From: Montifringilla adamsi
Lineage: Eukaryota > Chordata > Aves > Passeriformes > Passeridae
Direction of reading: 5' to 3'
Length of the DNA stretch: 64,000 bases
Assembly: GCA_017590115.1 (NCBI GenBank)
Contig: JAGGNK010011225.1
Location: 311,387-375,386 of the forward strand
How positions within the stretch are numbered: the first letter of the stretch is position 1; the number at the start of each line of letters is the position of its first letter. Below the pieces are notes generated by a model, which worked only from the letters and a program-made list of their open reading frames with translations, made no database searches and was not told the origin of the DNA. The position numbers were made by a program, and so were the translations under genes. Below are positions 13,501-25,943 of this stretch, in pieces.

Positions 13501-13694
13501 AATGGGAGCACATTTGCAGAGTGATAAAGTCTGCAGTCGCCAAAATCCACGGAAAAGGCACCTCCAATAAAGAGCGCGACAGATGAAGTTCAGCATCAGG
13601 CGATTTCTGGAGCTGCTGCTGTAGATCTTTCACCTGACAAGCCCTCACAGAGAAATGTGTGGCGTTTGGAGTTTAGGTGGGGGGTTTTTTTCGC

Positions 13695-13920
13695 AGAATC
13701 ACAAAATTGTTACGGTTTGAAGGGACCTCTGGACATCATCCAGTCCAGCCCCTGTGCCAAGGCAGGGTCCCCTGGAGCAGGTGCCACAGGAACGCATCCA
13801 GGTGGGATTGGAATGTCTCCAGAGAAGGAGATTCCATGACCTCTCTGGGCCAGCCTAAGCGCTCTGCCGCCCTCAACGTAAAGCACCTCTTCCTCACGGC
13901 TTTTTCCCTAAGGTTAAAGT
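13695..13920 (-). mobile_element. CR1 LINE 3' fragment
   Basis: It starts at AGAATCACAAAATTGTTACG, followed by GGTTTGAAGGGACCTCTGG and ATCATCCAGTCCAGCCCC. This is the reverse complement of the avian CR1 3' end, including the usual bird-type middle (CAGGTGGGATTGGAATGTCT). It abuts the CpG island of C18orf21. Confidence 0.88.
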
Positions 13921-14223
13921 TTCCTTTCCTACCGGAAAAACTTTTCACACGGCCGGGGACACAAGCGGCTCCCCGAGGCGGGTGTCGCGCTCCCAGCGGG
14001 CTCGGCTCCCCCGGCCGCTCCGCTACGCCGGCCAGCCCGGAGCCCTCCGGCGGGGCCCGCTGCCCTCCAGCGCCAGCCCCGGCCCTGCCCCGCGCCCCGG
14101 GCCCGCCCCAGCCTGGTACCCTGCTGCTGCGGCCGCGGAGCCGCCGGGGCTCGGCCAAGCGCTGCACATCGCCCGCCTTCCCTTCCCTTCCCGTCTCTTC
14201 CGGCGGGGCGGGCGCTCGGCGCC

Positions 14224-14297
14224 ATGGGGCGGCGGTGGCAGGTGGCGGCGGCGGAGCAGCTGGCGGGGACCTGCCCGGGCCAGGCGCGATTCCTGCT
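14224..14297 (+). CDS. C18orf21: C18orf21 exon 1 (coding part)
   Basis: It encodes 24 codons plus two bases, starting MGRRWQ and ending CPGQARFL. The CPGQAR block matches the human protein. The donor is CT followed by gtaagg at 14298. The exon is extremely GC-rich and lies at the core of the CpG island. Confidence 0.9.
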
Positions 14298-17200
14298 GTA
14301 AGGAACCGCGGCGGGGCGGGGACGGGCGGTGCGGGAGCCCGGCGGTGAGGCGCGGGATGTCCCCGCCCGTGCCGGCGGCCGCGCCCTGACGCTTTCCCTC
14401 TCTCCCGCGCAGGTGGATGCTCCGCAACTCCCGAGGCGAGTGAGGGGCCCCGGGCGCAGGCGGTGGAGCCGGGGCCGGAGGAGGGGGCTCCGGAGCCGGG
14501 CGCCCCTGAGCCCGGCGCGCTGCGGCGGAGGCTCGTGCCGAGGGAGAGCAGCGGAAGGACAGGAGCGTGGGGATGAATGCCGGCTCGCCCTTTGCCTCCC
14601 TTTTCCCCTTGCCCCTGCGCTGCCCCCGCAGGGCCGTGTCTCGGCGCTGCCGGCAGCAGTGGCGAGCTGGCCGGGAAGCAGGGCCAGGTGTCCCTCGGGG
14701 GTTTAGGGAGAGGCGCCCGAGTCCAGCTCCGGCAGCAGGAGAGAATGAGGCGGATGCCAGGAGCGAGCCTCTTGTTGGGTCTGAAATTTATCTCAAAGCA
14801 TTTCTTCGTTCTAGCCTGAGATCGTGTCATTTTCTCACACTTAAAACGGGCAAAGAGCTTTACAAGGCATTGGTGACCCTGATCTGGTAGAAAATTGTGC
14901 CTATGTGGAGCTCTTTACAGAATTGTGAGCCTCCGGTGCTAAAGATTTTTGGGAAGGAATTAAATTTTTTTCAAGAAAATCTACAGTTACATATTGTGTA
15001 AACTTGTGCCATGCATTAACTTCGTCTGAATTGTGCTCCCCTGAGCACATTCTGGTGCTCAGCTTCCTCTTGTGTTCTAGTGGTATCTTAAACACAAAAA
15101 CATATACCTAGGCAATGTTAAAATTGAAACACACCATTTTAAAGTTTGCTTATAGAACATAGTTATTTTATCCTTTTGCTTTTATTTATCTGTAGGTGAT
15201 GAACGTGGATTAGAAAGGATATGTCCTTACTGCTTCCAGTTCCTGGTTCCTGACAGCTACCGAGTGCGCCTCAAACCAAAGATGAAAGTGACTCCACAGA
15301 TAGAGAAGGTTCTTAAACGAGAGGCAAAGAATCATAAGCTTAACATGAAGCAGACAAAGCTTTTGAGAAAGTACAGGGAGTCAAGAAGCATTCTGGTAAG
15401 GACAGTTATTTGGAACTGGCATGTACATGACATTTCCCTAAATTTCATGTTCCTATTTCAGTGGCAAAAAAAGAAGATGCAGAAACCTTTCTCTTAGAAG
15501 AGGAGCCCACACATTTCTTTTTCACAAGCATAAGACTCTTCCTTTCTTTTTTGGAATAACTTCTATGCATAAATGACATTTTTAAAATTTACTTTCCACA
15601 ATAGGTAGATCATGAACACAAGAACAGTAAGCGTTTCTTGTCAAAAAAATACTTCATGACCCCACATGTTAGAAAAGCTACACAAACATTGCATTTACTG
15701 CCTTTGTTTCAGTTTATCTCTTGTTGAACAAATATGTTTTGACACAAGCTTTACTTCTTGTATTTCACTAGCCTCTCATGGCGTCATCAGATTATTATTG
15801 CCATCTGTATTAATAGAATTTTTTACATTTGTCTGAATGTTACTGCTTATAGAAACGCTCTTAAAACTAAACTACAGAGGTAATTTCAACAAGTTGATGT
15901 TTTTCTTGAGGCCTCAGTTATTTCTCCTAAAAGTACTCAGGAATGTGACGTTTAATTACTATTGGAAGAATAATAGTAAACATTTTACCTAGTGTTGCCA
16001 AGGTATGTAGTGCTTTTAAAACAGGTTATGTAAATGGTTGTTGTCATAAATGAGACAGCACCCTATTGTGCCCAGCAGTTGCTGGCACACTTGGAATTTT
16101 CTTGGATAAGAGTCTGGTGGTTACAGGAGTAAGTTTTGTGAAACCAAAAATTATTAAATAGTCACTTAAAAATTTTAAACTGAGGAATATATCACCAAGG
16201 TTTTTGGCTGTCAGAGCAAAATAAGAGGCTTCATCAAGGCACTCTCCCCAAATTGTAGATCAAAGTTGAGCTTCAGAAAGGACATCTGGAAAGGTTCTTC
16301 ACCCAGAGGGTGGTTGGGCACTGGAACAGGCTCCCCAGGGAAGTGGTCACAGCACAAAGGCTGACAGGAGTTCAAGAAGCATTGGGACAACACTCTCAGG
16401 CACACGCTGTGATTCTTGGCATGTCCTGTGCTGGGCCAGGAGCTGAAATTTGATGATGCCTGTGGGTCCCTTCCAACTCAAGATGTTCTGTGATCCTTCA
16501 AGCAGGAATGTTTGCTTTATTTTTCTGATGTCATGAATGTTGAGGGTGCATTAAGAACTGTCCCTTTAAGCAACTGATGAGCAGAGCAGTGTCCTATGAA
16601 ATGATGATGGGCTCTTAGACTTATTCTGTAGCTGGAGAGTGTTTGTTAGGGACACACTGTGCATTCATATGAGTAGTTTAAAATTCAGTTTAAATAGGTC
16701 TAGCTTAAACTATGGGTAATATTTTGATCTTGGTATGTAATTACAGTTTGCTGTTACTTGTGTTTTGTTCAGTTTGAATTTGTCCTGTGGATTATGATTT
16801 AAGTGTTTCTTGTCTTAAGTCTTTAAAAATGCTGTCAGCAATTAGCAGCTTTCTAAATTAGCAATGTAGATCCCTGTAATCTAATACCTGAGACTTGTGC
16901 AAATGAAAATTCCAGTGTGGTTGGAAATTAATGCGAGCAATAATGTGACAGGTTGAACCTCTGAGAACTTTCTTAGCAAGTAGAACTTGATTTTAGATTG
17001 CTTCTACCATAAAAAGGCATGTAACACAGGGACTGTTTCAAGGCTTTAAAAATTTTTGGAGTTAACTGCTGATCCATTTCAGGGAATGGAAATTAGCTAT
17101 GAAGTGCTATGATTAATTCAGTAATTCCTTCATTGTAAAGTGGTCACCTCCATTTATATTCCACACAGTGCTAAGTTACCATGAAATGGAGTTTTTTTCC

Positions 17201-19104
17201 CACCTGAATTTAATTTAGAAGAACTAAAAATACGTCAATACCTGAGCACTAAAATAGTTAATGCTATTTCTTTTTTCTTTTAGTTTGTTAGGCTGACAAA
17301 ATACAATGTCTAGAGGAAGTCAAAACACTTAACTAAAAATATTTCATTTCAGCATCTCTAAATGTAATTTTTAATAAACTATCTGAATTTACACACTCTG
17401 AAATGAAGAACAGTTTGGTGTAGATGTTTTCAAAACTGCTTAGACATTTTTGTGACAGTCTTTTGAGTATGTTATTTTTAACCAGAAGCGTCACGTAACT
17501 GTTTTTCTGTCAGTCTAATTGGTGCCTCAGAAAGCTGTCTGGCTGTATTACTTTCATATCTCTTAGTATGAGTAGTTGCCATGGCAGTAAGGGATATCAG
17601 GAATGCCTGACAGCCTCTGACTGGGTGATGTGATCAGTTCTGGTGCACCTCTCAGCCGGGTGTGCTGCTGAAGTTCCCTGCAGCCTGGAGGTACACAGAG
17701 AGAAGAGAAGAGAAGGTGCCCTTTGTTTAGAACACCCTCCTTATTGTAGTAAATACTTTTGCCCTTATACAAAACCTTGTCTTTTTTCACTGAGACTTGC
17801 TGTTTTTAGTAAAATGGATGACTGGGTTTGAGAGTTTTGAGTATTTTATCCCAAGATTCCCTGAAAAGTGTGCAATATAACTTCATTGGGGGTAAAATAT
17901 GCTAATGACTTTAGATGGCACAGAATGTCACATTTTTTAGCCAAATTCCCAATGTATAGGAGTACTCCAGTATACTCAGTATATCTTGTACACTCAAAAT
18001 ATGATTTGCCCAGTTTAGGTGCTGTTTCATGTCTTGACAGGGATGTTCTCTGTATTGCACTGTACAAATTCAGCAGTATGGATCTCCGGAAATTAGTTTG
18101 TAGGGAATTGGAGCAATTTCTAGATAAACCCAAAGGACATGTTTGGCTTAAGAAGCCTGAATTAAAATATGAGTTACAAAATGTATCTTTGTATTTAGTA
18201 TCTCATGTTTCACTTAAGCAAATATTTAATTTGTGTCGTGGTATTTGGAGAACAGTTTGGATAATTCTTCTAATGGCTTTATAACATAAAGGTGGAAAGA
18301 CTGAAAGACAGCTTGATAATTCCTTTCTTCTCTCCACAGCTAGTTACTTGCAAATCTTGCAACAAAACAACAAGATACTATGGTAAAAGCAGGGATTTTC
18401 TGGCAGCCAAAACACAAAATTGTGGCACTCCAGATATCAAATCTAGCCTGAAGACACCTGGTGTAAAAATTCAGTCTGCAAAGAAAATGACACCTGTAAG
18501 CTGCAGTAGGTTGGGATCTAAAGGGAACACTCCCTCATCACTTTCCAGGTACCTTTGTCTTTCCTATTTAAAGCAGACCTTTGCCAAGTAGAGTGTATTA
18601 AATCTTGTTGATTTTACATCAGTCTTGTAATAAAGTTTAAATTGATAACTTAGTGTATTTCTCAATTGGTATGGTTGAGGAGATCAATTTTAACTTTCTA
18701 ACCTTTAAAATCAAAGATTCTCATGAAAAGCTACTGTGTGCAAAGAATGCCCAGTTACATTTGTGTCTTTAATGCAAAATGTCTGTCCTAAAATTTGCAT
18801 GACAAACAATTCTGAGTGCTCACCTGCACATAAAAATACACTATTTCTCTTGGATATTTTTTACTCAAATTATATATGTGTGCTTTCACAGTTACTTTAT
18901 GTTAATTCTGATTTCTCCCCATTAAGACATTTGAATCTTTTGTTTTTCAGGACACGTGAATCTGGACAGACAACAACCAACTCTGCTTCCAAGACTCCCC
19001 GAAATTCCAAATTTCACTTTTCTAAGCTAAAACGGATGCTTGACCTAGAAGAAAGAGAGAAAAACCAGAAGGCAGATTTCAAAACCTTCTTGACTTTACT
19101 TTAG
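14224..19104 (+). CDS. C18orf21: C18orf21 orthologue (RNase MRP subunit RMP24), five coding exons
   Basis: Joining 14224-14297, 14413-14435, 15196-15395, 18340-18548 and 18951-19104 gives 660 nt, which is 219 codons plus TAG. Human C18orf21 is about 220 residues. Family landmarks in order are a CPGQAR block at residues 17-22, CPYC at 42-45 followed by FQFL, a VRLKPK block, TCKSC at 102-106, YYGKSR, and a C-terminal FKTFLTLL like the human FRNFLSSL. The two CxxC pairs suggest a zinc-ribbon-like fold of the Snm1/Rpp21 type. The human protein has been reported as a nuclear or nucleolar subunit specific to RNase MRP, which processes pre-rRNA. The ATG at 14224 has a strong context (GCCATGG), lies in a CpG island, and starts a peptide that aligns with the human N-terminus. 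The first two exons are GC-rich, unlike exons 3-5. The gene is convergent with RPRD1A. Identity is firm; the biochemical role is taken from the human family. Confidence 0.93.
14413..14435 (+). CDS. C18orf21: C18orf21 exon 2, 23-nt microexon with a GC donor
   Basis: The acceptor is ctcccgcgcag. With the split codon at its left edge the exon encodes LWMLRNSR plus the first base of a Gly codon. The only donor that keeps the frame into exon 3 is gcgagt at 14436 (CGAG then gcgagt). The nearby GT donor at 14440 would give an immediate stop after joining. With the GC donor, the spacer between the LL of exon 1 and CPYC of exon 3 is 16 residues, the same as I recall for human. Confidence 0.75.
14436..15195 (+). 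other. C18orf21: C18orf21 intron 2 (GC-AG)
   Basis: The intron starts gcgagt and ends ctgtag. The first 330 bases belong to the CpG island and the rest is AT-rich. Nothing else is recognised in it. Confidence 0.7.
15196..15395 (+). CDS. C18orf21: C18orf21 exon 3, first CxxC pair
   Basis: The acceptor is tttatctgtag and the donor gtaagg. The exon encodes DERGLERICPYCFQFLVP and onward, through VRLKPKMKVTPQIEKVL, to RESRSIL. It carries the first Cys pair (residues 42 and 45) and a long basic helix-like stretch. It ends in phase 0. Confidence 0.93.
15396..18339 (+). other. C18orf21: C18orf21 intron 3
   Basis: This is a GT-AG intron of 2.9 kb. It is AT-rich and contains one forward CR1 fragment (listed separately) and no other feature I can support. 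Confidence 0.85.
16265..16497 (+). mobile_element. CR1 LINE 3' fragment
   Basis: It has GGTTCTTCACCCAGAGGGTG, CTGGAACAGGCTCCCCAGGG, and the terminal GGGTCCCTTCCAACTCAAGA followed by TTCTGTGATCC. This is the forward CR1 3' end, inside C18orf21 intron 3. Confidence 0.9.
18340..18548 (+). CDS. C18orf21: C18orf21 exon 4, second CxxC pair
   Basis: The acceptor is ttctctccacag and the donor AG then gtacct. The exon encodes LVTCKSCNKTTRYYGKSRDF followed by a low-complexity Lys/Ser/Thr linker. The CKSC pair (residues 103 and 106) and the YYGKSR block align with human CKTC and HHGKSR. Confidence 0.93.
18951..19104 (+). CDS. C18orf21: C18orf21 exon 5, C-terminus
   Basis: The acceptor is ttgtttttcag. 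The split Arg codon is completed from exon 4. The exon encodes a Thr/Ser-rich stretch, then a basic/acidic helix (KLKRMLDLEEREK) and the terminal DFKTFLTLL before TAG. The ending resembles the human C-terminus. Confidence 0.92.
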
Positions 19105-19123
19105 TTATATATTATTTCAAAGT

Positions 19124-19144
19124 AATAAAGATTACAGCAATAAA
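19124..19144 (+). terminator. C18orf21: C18orf21 poly(A) signals
   Basis: There are two AATAAA hexamers at 19124-19129 and 19139-19144, only 20 and 35 nt after the stop codon. This implies a very short 3' UTR. Confidence 0.75.
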
Positions 19145-21439
19145 TATTGCTCCAGTTTTAGTAAATCAACAAAGTGATTTCTTTAAAACTCAGGCTAACG
19201 TGCATCTATGTGGAAGCATAGACCTTGTTTTTTAGAAGGAAGGTCTGTTTCTGAGGGGAGTGATGGTCTGCCAGAGGGAGATGTAAAGATAGCCAGTGTA
19301 ATATGCTTGGGAGTCTTGAACATGTTTTGCAGTTTCTGATGCCCCAAGAATTAAAAGCTAGGAGGATTTATCCTTTGAGGAAGCTGATGATGACCCCATC
19401 AGGACCGTTTAATTGTCAAGATTAAAGATTTTCAATTTATGTTTGGCACAGAGATGAGAGGGGAAAGTGTAAAGTCACTGTTCAGGACTGAAGTTATAGC
19501 TTGTCCTGCATACAGTCTGCAGTGACAGTTCTGCACGTGATGCTTCATATTCCCCCCTGAAAAATAGAGCCAATTAGTTAAAAGCATTTACTTTCTTGGA
19601 TTTAAAGGTCTGTAATTCCCTTTTCTTTTGCTAGTTTAATGAATAGTTTAAGTGCCTTCAGACTCAGTGAACACTGCTTAAGAAATAGGACCAGCAAATA
19701 ACTTGATACACTGGGAAGCAGTCCAGGGCAGGGGAGAATAGTTTGTTGTAAACTGTACTTAAGAGTGTCAGAGATTGGCATGTAATCTTTTTATATCTAT
19801 CTCCTGTATACTTGCACAATAACTGAAGGATGCACTGCTCATTGTTTCCTATGTACGTGTAGGATAAAATGAACTGCCACTCTTTAATCAAAATACAGAC
19901 CTTGGAGTGTTGCCTTTTCCTGTGTAGAACTTGGCATTAATTGACCTGTTGCTGTATTTACAATCCAGTCCTCTATTTGGTTGATGGAAAATGTTCGTTG
20001 CACAGAAGTATATGAAAATACAAATTTTGCAATAAATTTTCTTATTAAAAGTGCACACATTAGGTACTGCTGTGCTTCCAATGAGGCCAATGTGAAACCT
20101 GCACAGCCATCTGCTGTGTTTTAAGGTGCCCCAGCGTTAATGTGTTTGTTAGATCCAAGCACGTTTCCCCATTGTCCCTGTTTACAGTGCTTCTTACACA
20201 ACATCTTGTGGTCTCAGGAGTGCACTCTTTTTGGATAAAACTACAGAGAAGGAATAAAAGACATGAAGGGGGGAGTATAACCAGTGTGCAGAGAAAGCTA
20301 ATGGGTGATCTGTCCACAGGATCACAGGAGAGCTTGTCTAAACTATGCATTTCCAAAAATGTTTTGTGGGTGGTAGGCACTGAGCTACAGGCATTCTGCA
20401 CACCAAGTGTGTTACCTTTGCAGTACACTTTGTTAACAGAGATAGAGCCTTGTCATGCTCCAAACAAGGTCTTTTTTTTTCTTTGGAATTACCAGAGTTG
20501 TCAGATACATCTAGATATGTTGTTAAAAGGGATTGTTATTGTGAGCTATTAGACTTTATTCTGGGAACAAAAGGAAAGAAGTCATTCAGTACGTGCCTTT
20601 TCTTGTTTTAAAAGTGTGTTTCAAAATGCTGGGTAGAAATACTCTCCAGTGTTTTTACATTACTCCTAAGCCTTTAATATAGAGTGTTTTTTCTGTTAAC
20701 TGGACTTTCACAGAATCAGTGTATTGAAAGACAGACACACATATGTACAAACATGTCTCTATACTTAGTGTATGTAGGTATATACATACCCACACATCAG
20801 AGGCTTATATGCAGACATGTACTACACACATACACGCACGTCATGTGCTCTTCCCTTCAGGACACATTACCTTCCTGTACTTGCTGAAACACTGAAGGCT
20901 GTGGCTGTGAGAGACTTGCTGAGCTCCCCTCCAAGCCACTGCCAGGCCACATTACTGGCTTGTGTTTGAAGAGCTGGAAGAACAACTCAAGAGAGGAAAT
21001 GCCTTCACTGATTTCAGAGAGACTTTGTAAAGTAAGAGCAAGGTCTTCATTAAGCATACAGCCCTGCAAAGAGGCATTTGATTAGAGACTGGGAGTTATT
21101 TCCCAGCTCACACAAATTCTACTGGGCAATGGTATGTGTATCACTGGCAGTACTTGTACCACACTGAAAATGTTACAAAATGTGTTTTAAAATAACCAGC
21201 TCAACTAAATTTACGGTTCTAGAGATAGAACCTCAGACCCTTTAATACACTGATTTCTCACTGAAAACTGTCACACAAAATACAGGGAATAATAAACCTT
21301 GAAATTAGTATCAAGCATTTCCTCAGCATCACCACTGAGATGAGATCTTGGCTGCCTCCTGAGTACAGGGAGCAGTTGACATTAAAGCCATTTCCCACCA
21401 TGAGACTGAGAAGGCAAGCAGGGAACAATAATTTTCAAA
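19145..21439. other. Gap between the convergent genes
   Basis: No gene or mobile element is recognised. A stretch at 20728-20842 is rich in alternating purine/pyrimidine (ATGTAC, GTATATACATAC, ACACATACACGCACG). Confidence 0.55.
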
Positions 21440-24400
21440 GATGTTTTTACAACAATGTTTTATTAAATATGAAAGAGCGTACATACAGGTGTAATTCTGA
21501 GGACATAAATTACACAAGGATTACAGGTTCTGTCAGAAAAGCACAATAATGAAACATTACATTTCAAACTCTTCTTGTTAGCTTTTAACAAATAAGTCTA
21601 TTTCTTTTGCAAACAAGTAATGAGTGCTATTGAACTTTTGCAAATTCCCACAAAAACATCATGCTTAGTAGGATACTTCAACTATTGTAAATATGAAGTC
21701 AGAATTAGATTCCTAAATAACACGATGGAAGAGATTTACTACTTAATCAAGATAAATGACACACTGAAATAGGAGCCGAGACAAAATTGGTCATTCATTA
21801 GGAAAAAATTCCACTTCAGACACTATGTTTGAGTCTGCTTTCTTTACTTGCAGGAATAATCACTGTGATTAAATGTAATGAGCAGATAAACTGGCCTAAA
21901 TATTTGTAAATCTAACCATCAAATTTTAGACGTGCTGGTTCTCACTGATTTTCCCACTGAAAAAAACCCACACCCACAGATCTATTTCCTTACATTTCAA
22001 AAGGCTCTTCTGCAGAGGGCCAACCAAGCCTATGTATGATTTCCACGTCCTCCATGGTTCATCTGCACTGCTGGCTACTGTATCCTACATATATACATCC
22101 CACCTATGTGTTCAGGGTCATCTTTGAAGTACCAGACTGAGTTACCACTGAGATGTGAGAGGAGAACTAGTCTGTGCAAGTTTTAACACAATGGTTTTTT
22201 TAAAACTTCAGGTAAGCAGGAATGTAATTTCATCATAATGAAAGCTCTCAGTTTGACACTCAGAAGACTACTCGGATAAAATACATAATAAGCATGTGGT
22301 TTGGGTTGTGTTGCTAGGGATTAACAGAGGTGCTTTAATATATTAATACAAACATTAACAGAGTGAATCAGACAAGCTGGTATTACTGCAGGCTGTAGTC
22401 TAATTTCCAAAAGAAGTAATGAAACATAATTTCTAAGAATGGCAATTTTTGCAACTAAGGACTTCACATTTATTTTTAAAACCACAAAAGTGGGGTAGTA
22501 TTCCTGATATCTTTCAAAACATTCTGCAAAAAACACAGTTTGAGCCTGCAAACGCTAGAATATACATACAAGCAGTCCCAGTGACCTCCAAGGTAAGCAT
22601 TCTCATATGGCAAAGTGTTGCAGGAATATCTTTGCTTTTTTTCAGAGAATGCTTAATAAAAGTGCAATATAGTGAAGCAAATAATCTAATTATTATGCCT
22701 TTATTATTAGATGAAAAATATTCAGATATTTTATAATTGTGCCTTTTGTAGGGCAGGCATTCTGCATTGCCTAGAGCCAGACCACAATAGAAGAGGTAGG
22801 CAGGGCATGCCCATACATTTTCTTTCCCAGGATGGCAACACCCCAAAGCAGTTCTGTGGTACAGCCCCACCTACAGATAAAACATTGTGCTGCCCAGTCT
22901 CACAGTTATTTCTGTTTTGACAGAAGCTGACATGTGGTTTGCTTTACCTTTCCACCCAGGCATGTTCTCCCTTTTGTCTCCTCGGCACCCTACCCTTCCC
23001 CACCCAGCCTCTTTTCTTCCTGAGATGTCAGAAGTACGTACATTAAGCTTTGGAACCTGAGAATCTGGAGGTATTTTTTGACACTACAGGGCTGCATCTG
23101 TACTGTACCATGCTATCTCCTGCTATACTATTACAGTTACAGTATAAATCTCCTAACTACTTGATACCCAATGCCTTTCCCATATAAATAAAAAAAACCC
23201 CAGCGTACCATTCAGCCACTAATATATGACACTTGCTCTAAGAGTGACCTTAGCCTTTCACAAGCCCTCTTTTCCAAACAAATATTGAGGGATCATTTCC
23301 AAAAAACCCAGCTATGAAAAACTCCTTGAAGTAAACAATTTCACAGTAAAATAAGGAAAAATATATCTAGAAAATAACACTCTCTCAAAATTAAAACTTA
23401 TGTACAGCAAGAAGAAGATGAGGCTTTTTCCTCACACTTTTATCAGTTCTACATTACCTATAGATAAGCAATGTTATCACTAGGAGTTATGAATAGGAAA
23501 AACAAATCCAGTGAAGTTAGTGTCATGGTTTTTTTGAAACCTTTGAGAGATCAAGAAAATTCAGCAGTCAACTTTATTATTATAACTATAATCAATTCAG
23601 GCAGCAAAAGATTGTTTAAGCTTAATTCCCTGCGATTGTGAGTATCCAATATAGATCTTTCAGCGCAGTCTAATAAGCCTTGTCACTGCACTTATAATCA
23701 CCTCTGGGCACAAATTAAGTTTTCTATGGATGGAATTCAACCATGAACTCACTATTTATGCCTCTTGTTTTAGAATTCCTAATAGATTAAGCTAGTTTCA
23801 TATTTACCACAAATTTGGTGCTATTCTTTAGCAAAACTGAGCTTTAACTGCAACTGCAATGCACATACATGTGTGTAAGAACTTATGTGATGAGTTTAAC
23901 ATACTAGAACAGAAATATTTAAAACATTAAAATTGTATCAGAACATTTTCTTATCAACAATCTACACTGAAAAGACGTCAGTAAGTGTTATTCAATTTTG
24001 CATATTACACTTAAACTAAAGAAACTAATCCTCTGGATTCAATATAGTCAGCTTTTCTTTTTCCTATGGAATGGAAAATTGCCACGCAAAACCTTGAAAT
24101 TTTTGGACCTGTAAGTGAGCCCTGATAACTATTTTGTGCACTCCTATTTATCCGTCAGAATTTTTTAGAAAATCAGTATTCTGCATTGCATGCTATGGAC
24201 TGCTATGTCAACAGCTTGTATTTCTATCTTTTCAGGCTTTTTCCCAACTTAACTGAGGTCTAATTCATTGCAACTTCCATGAAAAAAGGAAACTGGACTG
24301 AGATGCCTATGTCCAAGTGTATCTATTTTAAAGAGAGTGGTTATTCTCCATTCACATCCTACAAGTATTCTAGTGATTAGCCCTGTAGAAGCCAATAACA

Positions 24401-25943
24401 AGTGACAGATAACTACCTTGAACAATTTCACTCCAGGACTATTTTGAATTGTTTTGGGTTTTGAAAAGAAAGAACAGCTTTTTGTAAAAAAAATTTGCTT
24501 TCATGTGAGGTGTATTAAACTTGTGAACTTAACTACAAAACAATGCCTGACAAGTGCAAAACCATGGACAAAATGCAATCATAAAACAGTCCTATGATAT
24601 ATCCAACTCAAAACCCTTGCAGCCCAGGTTTTTTAGGGCATCAAAATGCCAAAGGTACAGGTAGGTGTTTTTAAGATCACTCTATGATTTCATGGCTCAT
24701 TCCGATGAATTGAAAAGTTGTAACTTTCTGGCAATGTGCTAAATGCCTATCTGTGTCTTTAAGTTTTTAAGTGAACTTAAAAGCTGATGCATAGTATGGA
24801 AGCAAGGATTCTTCACAAACTCAGCTGTTCCCAGACAAATACCACATTTATGCCATGCAACAAAGTTTTTTAACTGGGCAATAGTTTTCTGCTGTTTGAG
24901 TTATACACAGGCCTGAACAGTCTCCTCCTGTTGTGTGAGAAAAAGACAATTGAGATTTAGAAATATTTGCTGGAGCAGTTAAAGGTGGGGAGGTGGTAGT
25001 CCATGCTGGCCTCCAGGGTTTCTCAGTGGAAGAGGATGTACAGTACAGCTGTATCACCATTTTGTTGCATGTACGGATGGTACATTGTCAAATTTTAATA
25101 ATGGGCACTTAGCAACTGCGACAGTTTAGAGAATGACCTTTCAATTTAATTAAAACTGTAAAATGGCTTCACATTTCTGGGATTAACCTTTTTAGATGGA
25201 AACAGATGTTCCAGAAAGGGATTAGATTGCAAATGAATGGTCCCTCGATTTAGAAACTAAGCAGCTGTAAAAAGCTACAATTTCAAAACATAATTAAACT
25301 GGTCAATTTTATAGTTTCTACATGCTGACTTCTAAATGATACAAAAATATTGTAGTATTTTGAGTCATTTGAAGATCTGCTCAGTGTAACATGATTAATA
25401 TTTTCAATAGAAAATTGGTTGTTAGCATTTACTTAAAAAAAACACACATTGTTTTGGGAGTGGGTAATTTAAATGTAATGGACAGTAAGATCATTTTTAA
25501 CTTTTAACTTTGCATTAAATTGCATCAGCCTTCTTGCAAACATAAGCCTGTGATTTCCACATTTCACTCTCTCACTAGCAACGGAAATGTCTCAAGTTAG
25601 AATTGTGTTTTCATTATATATTGATCTACATTAAATACAGGGTACATAAGAAAAATCTTAGCATGTTTTTTTACAGGGCACCCAACTAAAATCTTTACAA
25701 AAGATAATTTTTCATTCTTCCATGTAACAGACAGAGATGCCACTTTTATAAATGTACCCTTATGTTCACTCACCAATAAAATAGTAAACAAATCAACTTT
25801 TTAAACCATTTTTTATAAATTATTAAAGTATTTTTACTGACACTCTGCAACAATATACAAAAATAATACTACAAGAGTACCGATTGGTCTGGCCTACCCC
25901 TCATTTCACAGAAAAGCAGAGGTTTTGGGGGGATGTTTGGTAA
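21440..25943 (-). other. RPRD1A: Probable long 3' UTR of RPRD1A
   Basis: This AT-rich block follows the RPRD1A stop. It contains no repeat I recognise and no coding signal. On the minus strand, AATAAA hexamers occur at 23573-23578, 22700-22705 and 21459-21464. The last is the most distal candidate and sets the proposed end. The extent is inference; no transcript evidence is available here. Confidence 0.5.
21459..21464 (-). terminator. RPRD1A: Candidate distal poly(A) signal of RPRD1A
   Basis: A minus-strand AATAAA (tttatt on the + strand), followed in the transcript sense by a T-rich ACATTGTTGT stretch. Alternatives lie at 22700 and 23573. Confidence 0.4.

Larger units (their letters stand above)
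13960..14760. promoter_or_regulatory. CpG island and TATA-less promoter of C18orf21
   Basis: This is the only long GC-rich, CpG-dense stretch in the window, and it covers exons 1-2 and the start of intron 2. About 20-30 nt before the ATG there is an ETS-type CTTCCGG at 14197-14203 and an Sp1-type GGGGCGGG at 14205-14212. No TATA box is visible. Both suit a housekeeping promoter. The exact start site cannot be read from sequence. The long open frames on both strands here are a by-product of the high GC content. Confidence 0.8.

Noticed and set aside
13291..13596. Minus-strand frames rich in Pro, Lys and Asn
   Set aside because: They are translations of the G/T-rich low-complexity tract.
13736..14830. 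Open frame of 364 codons on the minus strand across the CpG island, and several 100-220-codon frames around it
   Set aside because: They are Pro/Arg/Ala/Gly-rich by-products of high GC content (few stop codons). They overlap a CR1 copy and C18orf21 exons 1-2 antisense and show no domain.
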